A DNA stretch of 64,000 nt from positions 1 to 64,000 of the forward strand of contig VFGV01000011.1 in NCBI GenBank assembly GCA_009392275.1, given 5' to 3'. How positions within the stretch are numbered: position 1 is the stretch's first letter; every line of letters starts with the position of its first letter. The position numbers and the translations under genes were made by a program. Below the pieces are notes generated by a model. It saw nothing but the letters and a program-made list of their open reading frames with translations. It ran no database searches and was not told where the DNA came from. Source of the stretch: SAR202 cluster bacterium. Lineage in GTDB: Bacteria > Chloroflexota > Dehalococcoidia > Lucifugimonadales > UBA2962. Positions 23,279 through 31,554 of this stretch are shown here, one piece after another.

Positions 23279-26085
23279 TGTTTAAGTTTATTTCATCGTT
23301 ACTAGTAACAATTGCCATTTTGGCAACTGTTACTATTTTTGAAGGAATGGATCTTATTGAATCCGAAACAAATCCTTTAGATGCACTAGTTATAGATTTT
23401 TATCCTTTGCCAGAAGGTCAATTGCCATTAAAAAAGATTATGAAACATCGCATCAAGGTCACTAACTCAGGCACATCGTTATTACACATCGAATTTAGGA
23501 CCGAAGTAATAGCTCCGTACCCAATGGTTATTGAGACTGTTACACCTGAGCCAAGTTTTCTTTGGCTTGAACCTGGACAGAGCGAATATATCTTTACAAA
23601 AATGGATGAGAAATGGGGTGAAATTCCAGCCTTTTTGCCATGGGAAACTAATGAGATAGGAAGCTATGAACGAACCTATCGATGGACATTTTCTCATATA
23701 GATACAGGCTCCTCTAAGACATGGGATATTACCGTTCCATATACGATAGTTGAGACCAAACGTCATGTTATGGAGCAGCCAGGAGACAAATCAATAAGTA
23801 AAGACACTCCTTTGAGGGGGGATGGTATTAGCGGTCCAATTTCTTTTGGCGGCATGGTTGTTAATGAAATTGGAGAACCTCTTGCTGGAATGGAAGTTGT
23901 TTTATCTAGTGGTAATTGGGATACTACAATTTCACAAACTGGCGATGACGGTAGATTCAGCTTTCAGAATCTTCCAGATAGAGATGATTGGGTCATTTTT
24001 GCTCAAACTCCTTCCTTCGGACTCACTTCATTAATGAGAGATAGCGCATCTTATGAAGACACAAGGCGCGCCCGAGCATTGAGTTTTGTTAAAGAGCCAA
24101 ATCAGCAGATAACGTTGACTCTAGTATCTCCAAAAGCCAAAGCTGACTATCGTCTTCTAAATTATAACGAACCAGACGTTGGTTATTGGAGAGGTGACGT
24201 GGATGACGCAGGGACTAAAATTCTGCTTATTAATGGAATGGAAAATTGGAGCTCAGATTACCCTCAACAAGAAACTAAATCTTTAGTATCCCTATTTAGT
24301 ATGGATGGTGAGCTCGTTTGGTCTTACAAAATGGGTTGGGAAGGCTGGGGCGTATCATTATCAAACGACGGTAATTATGCGGCGTTTACAACGTCTAATT
24401 GTAGCGGCAAAGCAAAAAGACCGGTTCCTGATGGAGCGTGTGGAAAATTTGGTGTTTTGGATGCTTCTGACGGAACTGAAGTTTGGACAAAAGCAGCTGA
24501 AGAAGTTACTGAAACCACGCATCCTAAGTTGGGAAGTAAGGAAGTTCAGATATCAAATACAAATAAGTATTTGGCCGTTGGAGCCACTGAAGGAACATTC
24601 TTGCTCTATGACTTAATGACTGGAGAGTTGATTTGGAATGTTTTTATCAGAGGCCAAGTTAGAGGAATATTATTCGATGATTCAGATGAATATATTTATG
24701 CTGGTTCCGGTGATGGATACACATATAAATTGTCAGCTTCTGATGGTTCGGTAATTTGGAAAACTTATAATGGCAGCTGGCCATATCTAGGCGCTTTTAA
24801 GTTTTCCAAACAAGGAGACCTTATTGGTGTTGGCGGCAAATACGGAGATCTAGCAATTATTGACACTGAAACCGGGAATCTTGTTTTGTTCGAAGATATG
24901 GATGATATAGTCAGCTGGCTAGACTTCTCGCCTGACGGCAAATATTTAGTTGCTGGCGGCGGAGGTCAATACGCTCTAACTCTTTTTGACATTTACACTG
25001 GTGAGAAAATTTGGCATGTTCCGTTTTTTTCCCATTCAGGCATGTTTACCAAAGACGGTAAATATATTTTGGCAGGAGAAACCTTGTTAGATTTATCTGG
25101 AAGGGAGATCGGCAATTTTGCGTTATCGACAACCGGTTGTCGGCCTGGGTGTGATGGATTATTCACTTATATATCCGATGACATGACGCGAGTTATAGTC
25201 ACACGCAGAGATATGGATCCTGGAGGAATCGGGATATATTTTTGGGAAGGACAGATAACCGCATATAGCCCTGGAATCGTGGAATCAGCGGATGGGTCAA
25301 TGGGATTTGATTTGGACAAGCCAAAACCAAAATTAGGCGATCCTGAATTAGCTGATCCTGAGTTTGAAGGACCTGAAAGAAAATTAGGCGATCCTGAATT
25401 AGCTGATCCTGAGTTTGAAGGACCTGAAAGAAAATTAGGCGATCCTGAATTAGTTGATCCTGAGTTTGAAGGACCTGAAAGAAAATTAGGCGATCCTGAA
25501 TTAGTTGATCGTGAGTTTGAAGGACGAAAATCAGACGTCCTTGAAGATGAAATGTTTAGTCAAAATAATGGACGATCTCCTTTTGGCACAAATGATCCAA
25601 AGATTTTAGAATGCCTAGAAAGAACGCTAGGAGGAGAGCGGTTTAAAGATCTTGCTATTGGAGGTGGAGCTCCTCCAAATCAAAGAGAAAGAGAAGCAAT
25701 GGGGTTTTGTTATCAGCCTTTGGAAGGCATGCCAACACCAGAGGCCAGGCTTAAACCAGGGCCAACACCAATTGCGTCTACAGAGCCAAAGCTTCAGGCA
25801 ACAGCAGTGCCTACAGCAACATCTATGCCAGAACCAACACCTGCAGATACAGCTGTATTTCCTAGTCCAACAGCAGTTTCTGTCGAGCCTTCATCTGAGA
25901 AATTAAGTGGCGGAGGATGCATGGCTCCGAATAATGGAGATGGTAAGGTGCACGCAGCCTGGATTTTATTGGGTTTGGTTATGCCAGGTTTAGCAGTGCG
26001 TAGCCGCATTCGTAAAAACAAGAAAATTGACGGCACTAAATTTGCTGACAAGCCAATAAATAATAATGGAGATAAATTGAATTAA
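23278..26085 (+). CDS. Large secreted beta-propeller protein with internal repeats and C-terminal anchor
   Basis: The 935-residue protein starts with a signal-peptide-like segment (ISSLLVTIAILATVTIF). Residues 35-165 look like a beta-sandwich, and 185-265 like a carboxypeptidase-regulatory (CarboxypepD_reg) domain (GGMVVNEIGEPLAGMEVVLS). Residues 280-670 form a PQQ/WD-like beta-propeller (repeated DGSVIWK, TGELIWN, TGEKIWH). Then come four 17-residue KLGDPELADPEFEGPER repeats, a Pro/Thr-rich linker, and at 878-905 SGGGC, a hydrophobic helix and RSRIRKNKK. That tail has the tripartite form of GGGC-type sorting signals such as Synerg-CTERM/JDVT-CTERM. It is probably exported and tethered to the surface; its ligand is unknown. 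Confidence 0.75.
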   Translation: MFKFISSLLVTIAILATVTIFEGMDLIESETNPLDALVIDFYPLPEGQLPLKKIMKHRIKVTNSGTSLLHIEFRTEVIAPYPMVIETVTPEPSFLWLEPGQSEYIFTKMDEKWGEIPAFLPWETNEIGSYERTYRWTFSHIDTGSSKTWDITVPYTIVETKRHVMEQPGDKSISKDTPLRGDGISGPISFGGMVVNEIGEPLAGMEVVLSSGNWDTTISQTGDDGRFSFQNLPDRDDWVIFAQTPSFGLTSLMRDSASYEDTRRARALSFVKEPNQQITLTLVSPKAKADYRLLNYNEPDVGYWRGDVDDAGTKILLINGMENWSSDYPQQETKSLVSLFSMDGELVWSYKMGWEGWGVSLSNDGNYAAFTTSNCSGKAKRPVPDGACGKFGVLDASDGTEVWTKAAEEVTETTHPKLGSKEVQISNTNKYLAVGATEGTFLLYDLMTGELIWNVFIRGQVRGILFDDSDEYIYAGSGDGYTYKLSASDGSVIWKTYNGSWPYLGAFKFSKQGDLIGVGGKYGDLAIIDTETGNLVLFEDMDDIVSWLDFSPDGKYLVAGGGGQYALTLFDIYTGEKIWHVPFFSHSGMFTKDGKYILAGETLLDLSGREIGNFALSTTGCRPGCDGLFTYISDDMTRVIVTRRDMDPGGIGIYFWEGQITAYSPGIVESADGSMGFDLDKPKPKLGDPELADPEFEGPERKLGDPELADPEFEGPERKLGDPELVDPEFEGPERKLGDPELVDREFEGRKSDVLEDEMFSQNNGRSPFGTNDPKILECLERTLGGERFKDLAIGGGAPPNQREREAMGFCYQPLEGMPTPEARLKPGPTPIASTEPKLQATAVPTATSMPEPTPADTAVFPSPTAVSVEPSSEKLSGGGCMAPNNGDGKVHAAWILLGLVMPGLAVRSRIRKNKKIDGTKFADKPINNNGDKLN
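25330..25533 (+). repeat. Four 51-bp in-frame tandem repeats
   Basis: Units start at 25330, 25381, 25432 and 25483, each encoding a variant of KLGDPELADPEFEGPER. Units 1 and 2 are identical; units 2 and 3 differ by one base (Ala to Val); unit 4 has drifted at its end (DREFEGRKS). The near-identity at DNA level points to recent expansion. The repeats form an acidic, Pro-rich spacer between the propeller and the C-terminal part. Confidence 0.95.
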
Positions 26086-26339
26086 TGACAGGTAAACTGG
26101 AATATGCTTTTACAGTGCGAACAATCGAATTAGAAAAAGGATTGTCTAATTCGGCTGAGAGTGAGATTACCTTAAAGCTTGGGTCAGAACTTGCGCAATT
26201 AGCTGAGACGCTAAGCAATGGCTTAGAAGATATGCACGGAGGTAATTGGAAAGTGGTGTCTCACGATACCCTAAAACTCGAAGACAAGCTTGTTATATCA
26301 GTTTTAGTCAGCAGGCCTGTTAGTTCCGAAAAAGACTAG
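26085..26339 (+). CDS. Small hypothetical protein
   Basis: This 84-residue protein is not recognised. Its ATG shares one base with the stop codon of the 935-residue gene (TAATG), so it is probably translated by reinitiation. The sequence is soluble and mixed alpha/beta (LEYAFTVRTIELEKG, SEITLKLGSELAQLAETLSNGLEDMHGGNWKVVSHDTLKLEDKLVISVLVSR), ending in a strand. It might form a small ferredoxin-like or dodecin-like fold, but no motif supports a function. The SEC-C gene follows in the same frame after 6 nt. Confidence 0.65.
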   Translation: MTGKLEYAFTVRTIELEKGLSNSAESEITLKLGSELAQLAETLSNGLEDMHGGNWKVVSHDTLKLEDKLVISVLVSRPVSSEKD

Positions 26340-26345
26340 TCAAAC

Positions 26346-26504
26346 TTGAATCGGCCTAATTGGTACAAAGACCATCCGGCGGCGTGCACCTGCTTGTCTT
26401 GTGCAGAAAAGAAACTCATCAAAAATCAACACGGTAAAGTGGGTCGCAATGAAAAATGTCCTTGCGGAAGCGACAAAAAGTATAAGAAATGCCATGGAAA
26501 TTAA
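26346..26504 (+). CDS. Small SEC-C zinc-binding protein (too short for the ORF track)
   Basis: A 52-codon ORF starts at TTG 26346, just after the stop of the preceding gene. It ends with [18 protein letters not shown], a full SEC-C motif (C-x-C-x8-C-H) as found at the C-terminus of SecA and in many small zinc proteins. The N-terminal half has a further cysteine cluster, CTCLSC. SEC-C modules bind zinc and often mediate protein contacts with SecB or ribosomes. No independent ribosome site is clear, so coupling to the gene before it is likely. Confidence 0.7.
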   Translation: MNRPNWYKDHPAACTCLSCAEKKLIKNQHGKVGRNEKCPCGSDKKYKKCHGN

Positions 26505-26562
26505 TGGAATCACCGTTCAGCCAAAATTAAACTCACCTAAAATTAGTAATTAAGAGGTGGTT

Positions 26563-26688
26563 ATGGATGGCTTAACAATCACCATAATTCTATTGTTGCT
26601 GGTTTTTATAGTTTTATGGTTTCTTATACCGTTTTTGGTTAATAGAATATTAGCCAAAGTTTTCAGTAAGCTGGAACGTGAAGAGTAA
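26563..26688 (+). CDS. Small single-span membrane protein (too short for the ORF track)
   Basis: The 41-residue ORF is preceded by GAGGTGG at good spacing. Residues 5-28 are strongly hydrophobic (LTITIILLLLVFIVLW...), followed by a positively charged tail (NRILAKVFSKLEREE), so an N-out/C-in single span is expected. No family is recognised. It sits between the SEC-C gene and a DCC-family oxidoreductase; a role in the envelope is all that can be suggested. Confidence 0.6.
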   Translation: MDGLTITIILLLLVFIVLWFLIPFLVNRILAKVFSKLEREE

Positions 26689-26726
26689 GCCTGTCCGGCT
26701 ATGTAAAGAAACGGACGGATATACGT

Positions 26727-27146
26727 TTGCTTAAACAGTCAGACAAGAACCGGGTTGTTTTCTTCGACGGATATTGCAATTTATGTAGTTTCTCGATTGA
26801 TTTAATATCAGCAAAAAATACAGAAAGTTCATTCACTTTTGTGTCTTTACAGAGCAAATTGGCCTTGGGCCTTCTTACTCAGAATGGATATCCTGTTGAA
26901 AAGATAAAAAACGTGGAAAACGTAGTCTACCTCCGACGAGGCCAGTTGATGGTCAAATCCGATGCAATTTTGGCTATATTATTTGACCTAGGTGGTATTT
27001 ACAGGTTCAGTTATGTTTTTTATTTGATCCCAACCTTTATCAGAAACGAAATATATAATTTCATTGCTAAAAAGAGATATCAATGGTTTGGTAAAAGACA
27101 AACTTGTAAATTGCCTGTATCTGATCAATCACAAGAGGAACAATAA
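26727..27146 (+). CDS. DCC-family thiol-disulfide oxidoreductase-like protein (DUF393)
   Basis: The 139-residue protein starts with VVFFDGYCNLCSFSIDLI, the DxxCxxC signature that names the DCC family, and continues with FTFVSLQSKLA, VVYLRRGQLMVKSDAILAIL and the helical FYLIPTFIRNEIYNFIAKKRYQWFG, all typical. Family members are thioredoxin-like in fold, with mostly unknown substrates. The start is TTG 26727 with GGACGG upstream; no ATG is available. It lies 38 nt after the small membrane protein. Confidence 0.88.
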   Translation: MLKQSDKNRVVFFDGYCNLCSFSIDLISAKNTESSFTFVSLQSKLALGLLTQNGYPVEKIKNVENVVYLRRGQLMVKSDAILAILFDLGGIYRFSYVFYLIPTFIRNEIYNFIAKKRYQWFGKRQTCKLPVSDQSQEEQ

Positions 27147-27212
27147 ATATTTAATAACAATGAGTTGTGTTATTGTGATGAAAACACTATTAGATGACTG
27201 GGAGGTCAGAAC

Positions 27213-27626
27213 ATGTCAAAAGCCGAAAAAATAGGCTCGATTAAGGCGCTTACAACAGCAAGAGCTTTAACAGCAAATGGAACCAATCCTGTATTTGAAG
27301 TAACCGCAACATCCGGACAAGGCACTTTGGCGGGAGCACAAATAGTACAAACGATGGCTACTTATGAAGCTGAAATGGGGCCTGACGGAATACTTCTCGG
27401 AGAATGCCCAAACTCTGGTATCGTTATTGCTGCTGATGGAGTAGCAACTTTTAGAGCTACCGGCACCGGCACTTTTACAGAAGATGGAGGCTCCACTTTC
27501 AAAGGGGTATGCTATTTTCAAACGTCAGCCCCATCACTTGCGAAGCTGAATGGAGCGGCAGTTATTTATGATTGGGACGTGGATGCTGAAGGTAACGCTG
27601 CGTGGGAGCTTTGGGAGTGGAAGTAA
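27213..27626 (+). CDS. Hypothetical protein, beta-rich
   Basis: I do not recognise this 137-residue protein. It has no signal peptide or membrane span. It is rich in Gly, Ala and Thr and predicted to be mostly strands (NPVFEVTATSGQGTLAGAQI, VATFRATGTGTFTEDGG, KGVCYFQTSAPSLAKLNG, VIYDWDVDAEGNAAWELWEW), suggesting a small beta-barrel of lipocalin/allene-oxide-cyclase-like type. The ATG has a strong GGGAGG 9-10 nt upstream. It is the last AT-rich gene before the G+C-rich island. Confidence 0.6.
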   Translation: MSKAEKIGSIKALTTARALTANGTNPVFEVTATSGQGTLAGAQIVQTMATYEAEMGPDGILLGECPNSGIVIAADGVATFRATGTGTFTEDGGSTFKGVCYFQTSAPSLAKLNGAAVIYDWDVDAEGNAAWELWEWK

Positions 27627-27682
27627 GCATAGCTCATAGAAAGTTGCATATTTAATAAAATCCTAACAAAGGGGTACACCAT

Positions 27683-28504
27683 ATGCGTATGCGGGGTAAA
27701 ACTGCCATCATTACTGGTGCTGCCACAGGGCTTAAGGGGGAAATCAGAGGAATAGGTGGCGCAACAGCCTGGGCGTTCGTACGCGAGGGAGCAACCGTAT
27801 ATTTGGCCGATATCAACGATGAGTTGGGTGAGCGGACTGCTGCACAGATTCGTGAGACTGGGGGAGCGGCACACTATGTCCATCTCGATGTGACCGACGA
27901 GGCTTTGTGGCAAAACACAATTGACTTTATCGTAAAAGCTGAAGGAGCTTTAGATGTGCTGGTAAACAACGCTGGCACTGGCCGTGATTACGACGGCGAC
28001 TACTCCGACCCCGATGGCCCTCAGAATGCTGAGGAGGCTCTGAAAGTTGAGTTTACTACGGTTGAAGGGCTGGATCGCCAACTGGGAGTACATGTCCGAG
28101 GAGCGATGCTGGGCATGAAGTACGCCATCCCCGAGATGCGAAAGTGCGGTGGAGGGTCGATCATAAACGTCTCGTCGATTCATGGAATTGTCGGGGTTGA
28201 TACGATCACGTCATACTCGACGGCGAAGGCAGGAATGCGGCATATGTCAAAGACGGTGGCTATCCAATATGCAAGTGAGAATATTAGGGTGAATTCCGTG
28301 CATCCTGGCTATACCAAGACACCAGCGGCTTTACCACTTTTCACCGATCCCGAGCTGTATGCAGACCGCACCTCGCTGATTCCCATGGGCCGGTATGCCG
28401 AGTCCGAGGAGATCGCGAATAGCATCCTGTTTTTGGCTTCGGACGAGTCGTCTTACATTACTGGTGCGGAGCTGGTCATCGATGGGGGGCACAACGCCCA
28501 ATGA
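27683..28504 (+). CDS. Short-chain dehydrogenase/reductase (G+C-rich island, first copy)
   Basis: The 273-residue classical SDR has the cofactor loop extended by an insertion (TGAATGLKGEIRGIGGA), then LADIND (NAD-type acid), LVNNAGTGRDY, SIINVSSIHG and YSTAK. It ends AELVIDGGHNAQ. Codon use is far more G+C-rich than in genes to the left. It overlaps the next SDR by 4 nt (ATGA). The two share long identical DNA stretches near their 3' ends (TTTTTGGCTTCGGACGAGTC) and are tandem duplicates. Substrate unknown; the same operon encodes a PLP deaminase. Confidence 0.87.
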   Translation: MRMRGKTAIITGAATGLKGEIRGIGGATAWAFVREGATVYLADINDELGERTAAQIRETGGAAHYVHLDVTDEALWQNTIDFIVKAEGALDVLVNNAGTGRDYDGDYSDPDGPQNAEEALKVEFTTVEGLDRQLGVHVRGAMLGMKYAIPEMRKCGGGSIINVSSIHGIVGVDTITSYSTAKAGMRHMSKTVAIQYASENIRVNSVHPGYTKTPAALPLFTDPELYADRTSLIPMGRYAESEEIANSILFLASDESSYITGAELVIDGGHNAQ

Positions 28505-29277
28505 ACGACCGACTCGCTGGAAAAGTGGTGTTAATCACCGGTGGCGCAAACGGCCTGGATGGACAGTTGATGGGTTTCGGGGGAGCATTCGCTCGCACTG
28601 CTGCGAGAGAAGGAGCCTCGGTCGTTATAACCGATGTCGATGAAAAAAATGGCCAACTGACAGCGTCACAGATTGAAGACAGTGGATCGAAAGCCCTGTT
28701 TGCTCGTCTAGACGTTACCAAATCTGCTGAATGGCAGGCGGCAATCTTCGCAGCACAGGATGCCTATGGGCGTTTGGATGTGCTGGTAAACAACGCTGGG
28801 ATTCTATCCGCGTTCGATGTGGAGCATACTTCGGAAGAGGATTGGGAGCGAGTGCTAGCAGTGCACGCGATGGGAGCTTTTTTGGGTACGAAGTACGTTG
28901 CGCCGGTCATGCGGCAAAGTGGTGGCGGGTCAATAGTGAACATCTCCTCGATTGCTGCGATGGTGGGCAACCCCAGCAGCACGGCGTACGCGACGGCAAA
29001 AGGCGCGATTCGCTCGTTTACCAAGTCGGCTGCTATACAGCTTGCCGGGGATGGCATACGAGTGAACTCTCTCCACCCCGGGTTCGCCGACACTCCGTTC
29101 ACAGTCGATTCGCTCGGAGATCCGGCTGTTCTGAAACGCAGGCTAAGTGGAATACCAATGGGCCGCCTAGCTACGGCACAAGAGGTGGCCAATGCCATCC
29201 TCTTTTTGGCTTCGGACGAGTCGTCTTACGTCACCGGTGCAGAGCTGGTCGTAGATGGGGGGTGTTTAGCTCAGTGA
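28501..29277 (+). CDS. Short-chain dehydrogenase/reductase (G+C-rich island, second copy)
   Basis: The 258-residue SDR is paralogous to the gene before it. It has TGGANGLDGQLMGFGGA with the same kind of loop insertion, VITDVDE, LVNNAGILSAF, SIVNISSIAA and YATAK, ending AELVVDGGCLAQ. The start overlaps the upstream stop (ATGA), and its own stop overlaps the GTG of the downstream deaminase (GTGA), giving a tightly coupled three-gene unit. Divergence from the first copy suggests different substrates or a heteromeric pair. Confidence 0.87.
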   Translation: MNDRLAGKVVLITGGANGLDGQLMGFGGAFARTAAREGASVVITDVDEKNGQLTASQIEDSGSKALFARLDVTKSAEWQAAIFAAQDAYGRLDVLVNNAGILSAFDVEHTSEEDWERVLAVHAMGAFLGTKYVAPVMRQSGGGSIVNISSIAAMVGNPSSTAYATAKGAIRSFTKSAAIQLAGDGIRVNSLHPGFADTPFTVDSLGDPAVLKRRLSGIPMGRLATAQEVANAILFLASDESSYVTGAELVVDGGCLAQ

Positions 29278-30311
29278 TTCAGATGCCGCCAATGAGCCGC
29301 CAACAACTTCGCTCACGTCTAGACACACTTCCCAGGGTGAGGATCGCAACGATACCTACACCTCTACAAGAGGCTGAAAATCTGTCGCGAGAACTGGGGG
29401 TGCGAATCCTTATCAAACGAGATGATCTGACCGGTCTCGTATTAGGAGGCAATAAGGTCAGGCACATGGACTTCTGCATGGCGGATGCACTTGAAAAAGG
29501 GGCCGATGTTTCCATACATGTTTACGGTTTGACCAATAACTCCCGCATTATTGGGGCTGCATCTAAGAAAGTTGGCATGGACTACATTTGTATCGCGACT
29601 GGCAGCTACGGATCTATTGACCTTAAAGGCAGACCGTTCCAGGGTAATTTGCTGATTCAAGATCTTTTAGGGGCGGACATTCGTTTGCTTGATACCACTG
29701 ACAAGGACGAGATTTCAGGCTATGTAGAGGGCATCGAGAATCAGCTAAGAAACGAAGGTTTAACACCTTACAACCATGTCAAAGAGCACATGTCCCGTTC
29801 TTCGGCCGTGATTTCTTATATTGACGCCACTCTTGAGATAGCTAGCCAATTGGATGCGATAAACGTCGATCAGGTGAAGATCTATATCGCCAGTGGCGGA
29901 GGCCTGGGTGGCCTGCAAATTGGCGCGGCAGCATTAGGATTGCCTTGGGAGATACTTGGCGTGCTTATTGGCACTCCGGAAGAATCGTTTGCCGATGTAG
30001 TGGGTTGGTCAAACAACGCTTTGAAACACATGGGATTTGACCAACGCATGGCTTGGGAAGATGTGGTGCAGACAGCCGATTTCATCGGCCCTGGATATGG
30101 CCGTATAAGCCCTGCCTGTACAGAAGCGATACAAATGGCGGCCGAATTAGAGGGGTTACTTCTCGACCCCGTCCATACGGGTAAGGTAATGGCCGGCATT
30201 ATTGATCACGCTCGGTCCGGCGTCATTCGTCAGGGTCAGACAGTATTGTTTATCCATACAGGCGGGCTGCCTGACCTGTTCTACTTCGCCGAGGAGCTAC
30301 AAAGGTCCTAG
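29274..30311 (+). CDS. PLP-dependent D-cysteine desulfhydrase/ACC deaminase-family enzyme
   Basis: The protein is a fold-type II PLP enzyme. It begins with TPLQEAENLSRELGVRILIKRDD, has the Schiff-base lysine in LGGNKVRHMDF (about Lys61, as GGNKxRK in ACC deaminase and DcyD), a Gly-rich phosphate loop IASGGGLGGLQIG, and ends LFIHTGGLPDLFYF. It should deaminate a D-amino acid or cyclic amino acid to a 2-oxo acid. The track fuses it to a 184-codon shadow of the upstream SDR (28731); the true start is GTG 29274 (4-nt overlap) or ATG 29283/29292. It lies within the G+C-rich island. Confidence 0.88.
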   Translation: MIQMPPMSRQQLRSRLDTLPRVRIATIPTPLQEAENLSRELGVRILIKRDDLTGLVLGGNKVRHMDFCMADALEKGADVSIHVYGLTNNSRIIGAASKKVGMDYICIATGSYGSIDLKGRPFQGNLLIQDLLGADIRLLDTTDKDEISGYVEGIENQLRNEGLTPYNHVKEHMSRSSAVISYIDATLEIASQLDAINVDQVKIYIASGGGLGGLQIGAAALGLPWEILGVLIGTPEESFADVVGWSNNALKHMGFDQRMAWEDVVQTADFIGPGYGRISPACTEAIQMAAELEGLLLDPVHTGKVMAGIIDHARSGVIRQGQTVLFIHTGGLPDLFYFAEELQRS

Positions 30312-30369
30312 ATCGGTTTCGGTTGCGTGGGCGTTGAGAGCTTACATACTGCCTGATTGGTCAATAACT

Positions 30370-31554
30370 CTAATCGATCATCTCGGATGAGGCGAGAATT
30401 CCGTCAGCTCCTATGCCGCCGAAAGTGACGATCCGACCATTTGACAGGAGCAAAGTGAAGTGGCGATAACGACCGATATTAAGGGAGCTGCTGGTGCTCC
30501 ACGTGCCGGCAACTGGATCGTAGATTTCGCTCTCTGCAATATTACCTAGTCCTCCGGTTACAAACACTCTTCCGTCTTGCAGAAGGGTGGCTTGATGCTC
30601 AGCTCTTGCAATCTCTGTCTCACCTGCGCTGGACCACGCATCGGCAACTGGATCATATAGTTCTGCGGTCATCTTCTTACCCCTGCCTCCTATGACCAGA
30701 ACCCGGCCGTCCTCCAATAACGTAGCTGTGTGGAAGGACCTAGAAACCGTCATTGGTGCCGCCTCAACCCAAGTGTCGGCGCTGGCGTCATAAATTTCCA
30801 CAGTCTTGGAATAAGGACCGTCTTCCTTGCCGCCACCAGTCACTAGAACCCTGCCGTCTGACAGCAAAGTAACGGTGTGATTGATCCGTTTTTCAGACAT
30901 TGGTGCCGCCTCAATCCAGGTGTCACTGCCGGCGTCATAAATCTCGCTTTTCTCAAGAGTACCGATCATTTTGCCGTCCATTTTGCCTCCGACTACCATT
31001 ACCCTGCCATCCGGCAGCCTGACAGCTCCCATACCATCACGGGTTCGAGCCATGGGCGAAACGGTCGTCCATGTACCTTGCGTTGGATCCCATATCTCTG
31101 CAGTGTCAGTCGTAAATTTAGTTGGCAACAGTCCGCCCGCCACCAACACGCGACCATCCTCTAACTCCACCATGGCAGGAGAGCGGCGACCCTCCGCCAT
31201 CGAACCAGTTGAGGCCCACTCGAGGGTCTCGGGGTCGAGGAGCTCTGCTGTCTCGTGCATGGTGGCAATCAAAGTGCCAATACCCAAGCCACGTCCCCCC
31301 ACAGCTAGCACCCTACCGTCGCTGAGCAAGAGGGCAGCATACCGCTCCCTCTTCGCCATCATGTCTGAAGAGGTGACGAATTCGCCTAGATCCATAGACA
31401 CATCAACAGCATCCTCAATGGGAGCCTCATCCTGAGCGGAAACGGAAGAATCTCCTCTTGGTTGCGCAGCATCAGAATCGGAGCTTGCGCTTTCAGAAGA
31501 GCAAGCTATCGCAAGTATTGTGATTAATAATCCTATTAGTATTGTCTTAAACAT
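30370..31554 (-). CDS. Kelch-repeat lipoprotein (G+C-rich island)
   Basis: The 394-residue protein has a lipoprotein signal (ILIGLLITILAIACSS, Cys about residue 18) followed by a Ser/Asp-rich linker to about residue 55. It then has some six kelch blades, each with a DGRVLVxGG strand and an E-[IL]-[YW]-D-x-W turn (ETAELLDPETLEW, SEIYDAGSDTWIEAAPMSE). A six- or seven-bladed beta-propeller anchored outside the membrane is expected, probably binding a ligand or polymer. It is convergent with the deaminase. Two AT-rich relatives lie at 37490 and 43122; this copy shares the island's base composition. Confidence 0.88.
   Translation of the reverse strand: MFKTILIGLLITILAIACSSESASSDSDAAQPRGDSSVSAQDEAPIEDAVDVSMDLGEFVTSSDMMAKRERYAALLLSDGRVLAVGGRGLGIGTLIATMHETAELLDPETLEWASTGSMAEGRRSPAMVELEDGRVLVAGGLLPTKFTTDTAEIWDPTQGTWTTVSPMARTRDGMGAVRLPDGRVMVVGGKMDGKMIGTLEKSEIYDAGSDTWIEAAPMSEKRINHTVTLLSDGRVLVTGGGKEDGPYSKTVEIYDASADTWVEAAPMTVSRSFHTATLLEDGRVLVIGGRGKKMTAELYDPVADAWSSAGETEIARAEHQATLLQDGRVFVTGGLGNIAESEIYDPVAGTWSTSSSLNIGRYRHFTLLLSNGRIVTFGGIGADGILASSEMID

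Larger units (their letters stand above)
27683..31554. other. G+C-rich genomic island (SDR-SDR-PLP deaminase-kelch lipoprotein)
   Basis: Hand counts of sampled 60-base lines give 52% (28021) and 60% (28921), against 45% at 22681 and about 38-42% in most other lines. The shift begins at the first SDR and ends at the start of the kelch gene. No transposase, integrase, tRNA or flanking direct repeat is visible. The simplest reading is acquisition of a catabolic cassette from a more G+C-rich relative. Confidence 0.7.

Noticed and set aside
27153-27174. AATAACA ... TGTTATT inverted repeat before the beta-rich hypothetical gene
   Set aside because: Seven AT-rich base pairs with an 8-base loop and no T tract; within chance for this composition.
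28731-29273. N-terminal 181 codons (up to the GTG at 29274) of the 526-residue ORF in the track
   Set aside because: It overlaps the second SDR in another frame; the sequence is Gly/Arg/Ser-rich without any domain, typical of a shadow frame in G+C-rich DNA. Only the part from 29274 is a real gene.
30971-31435. 154-residue plus-strand ORF within the kelch gene
   Set aside because: Antisense shadow of the kelch lipoprotein in G+C-rich DNA, Pro/Ser/Arg-rich with no motif.
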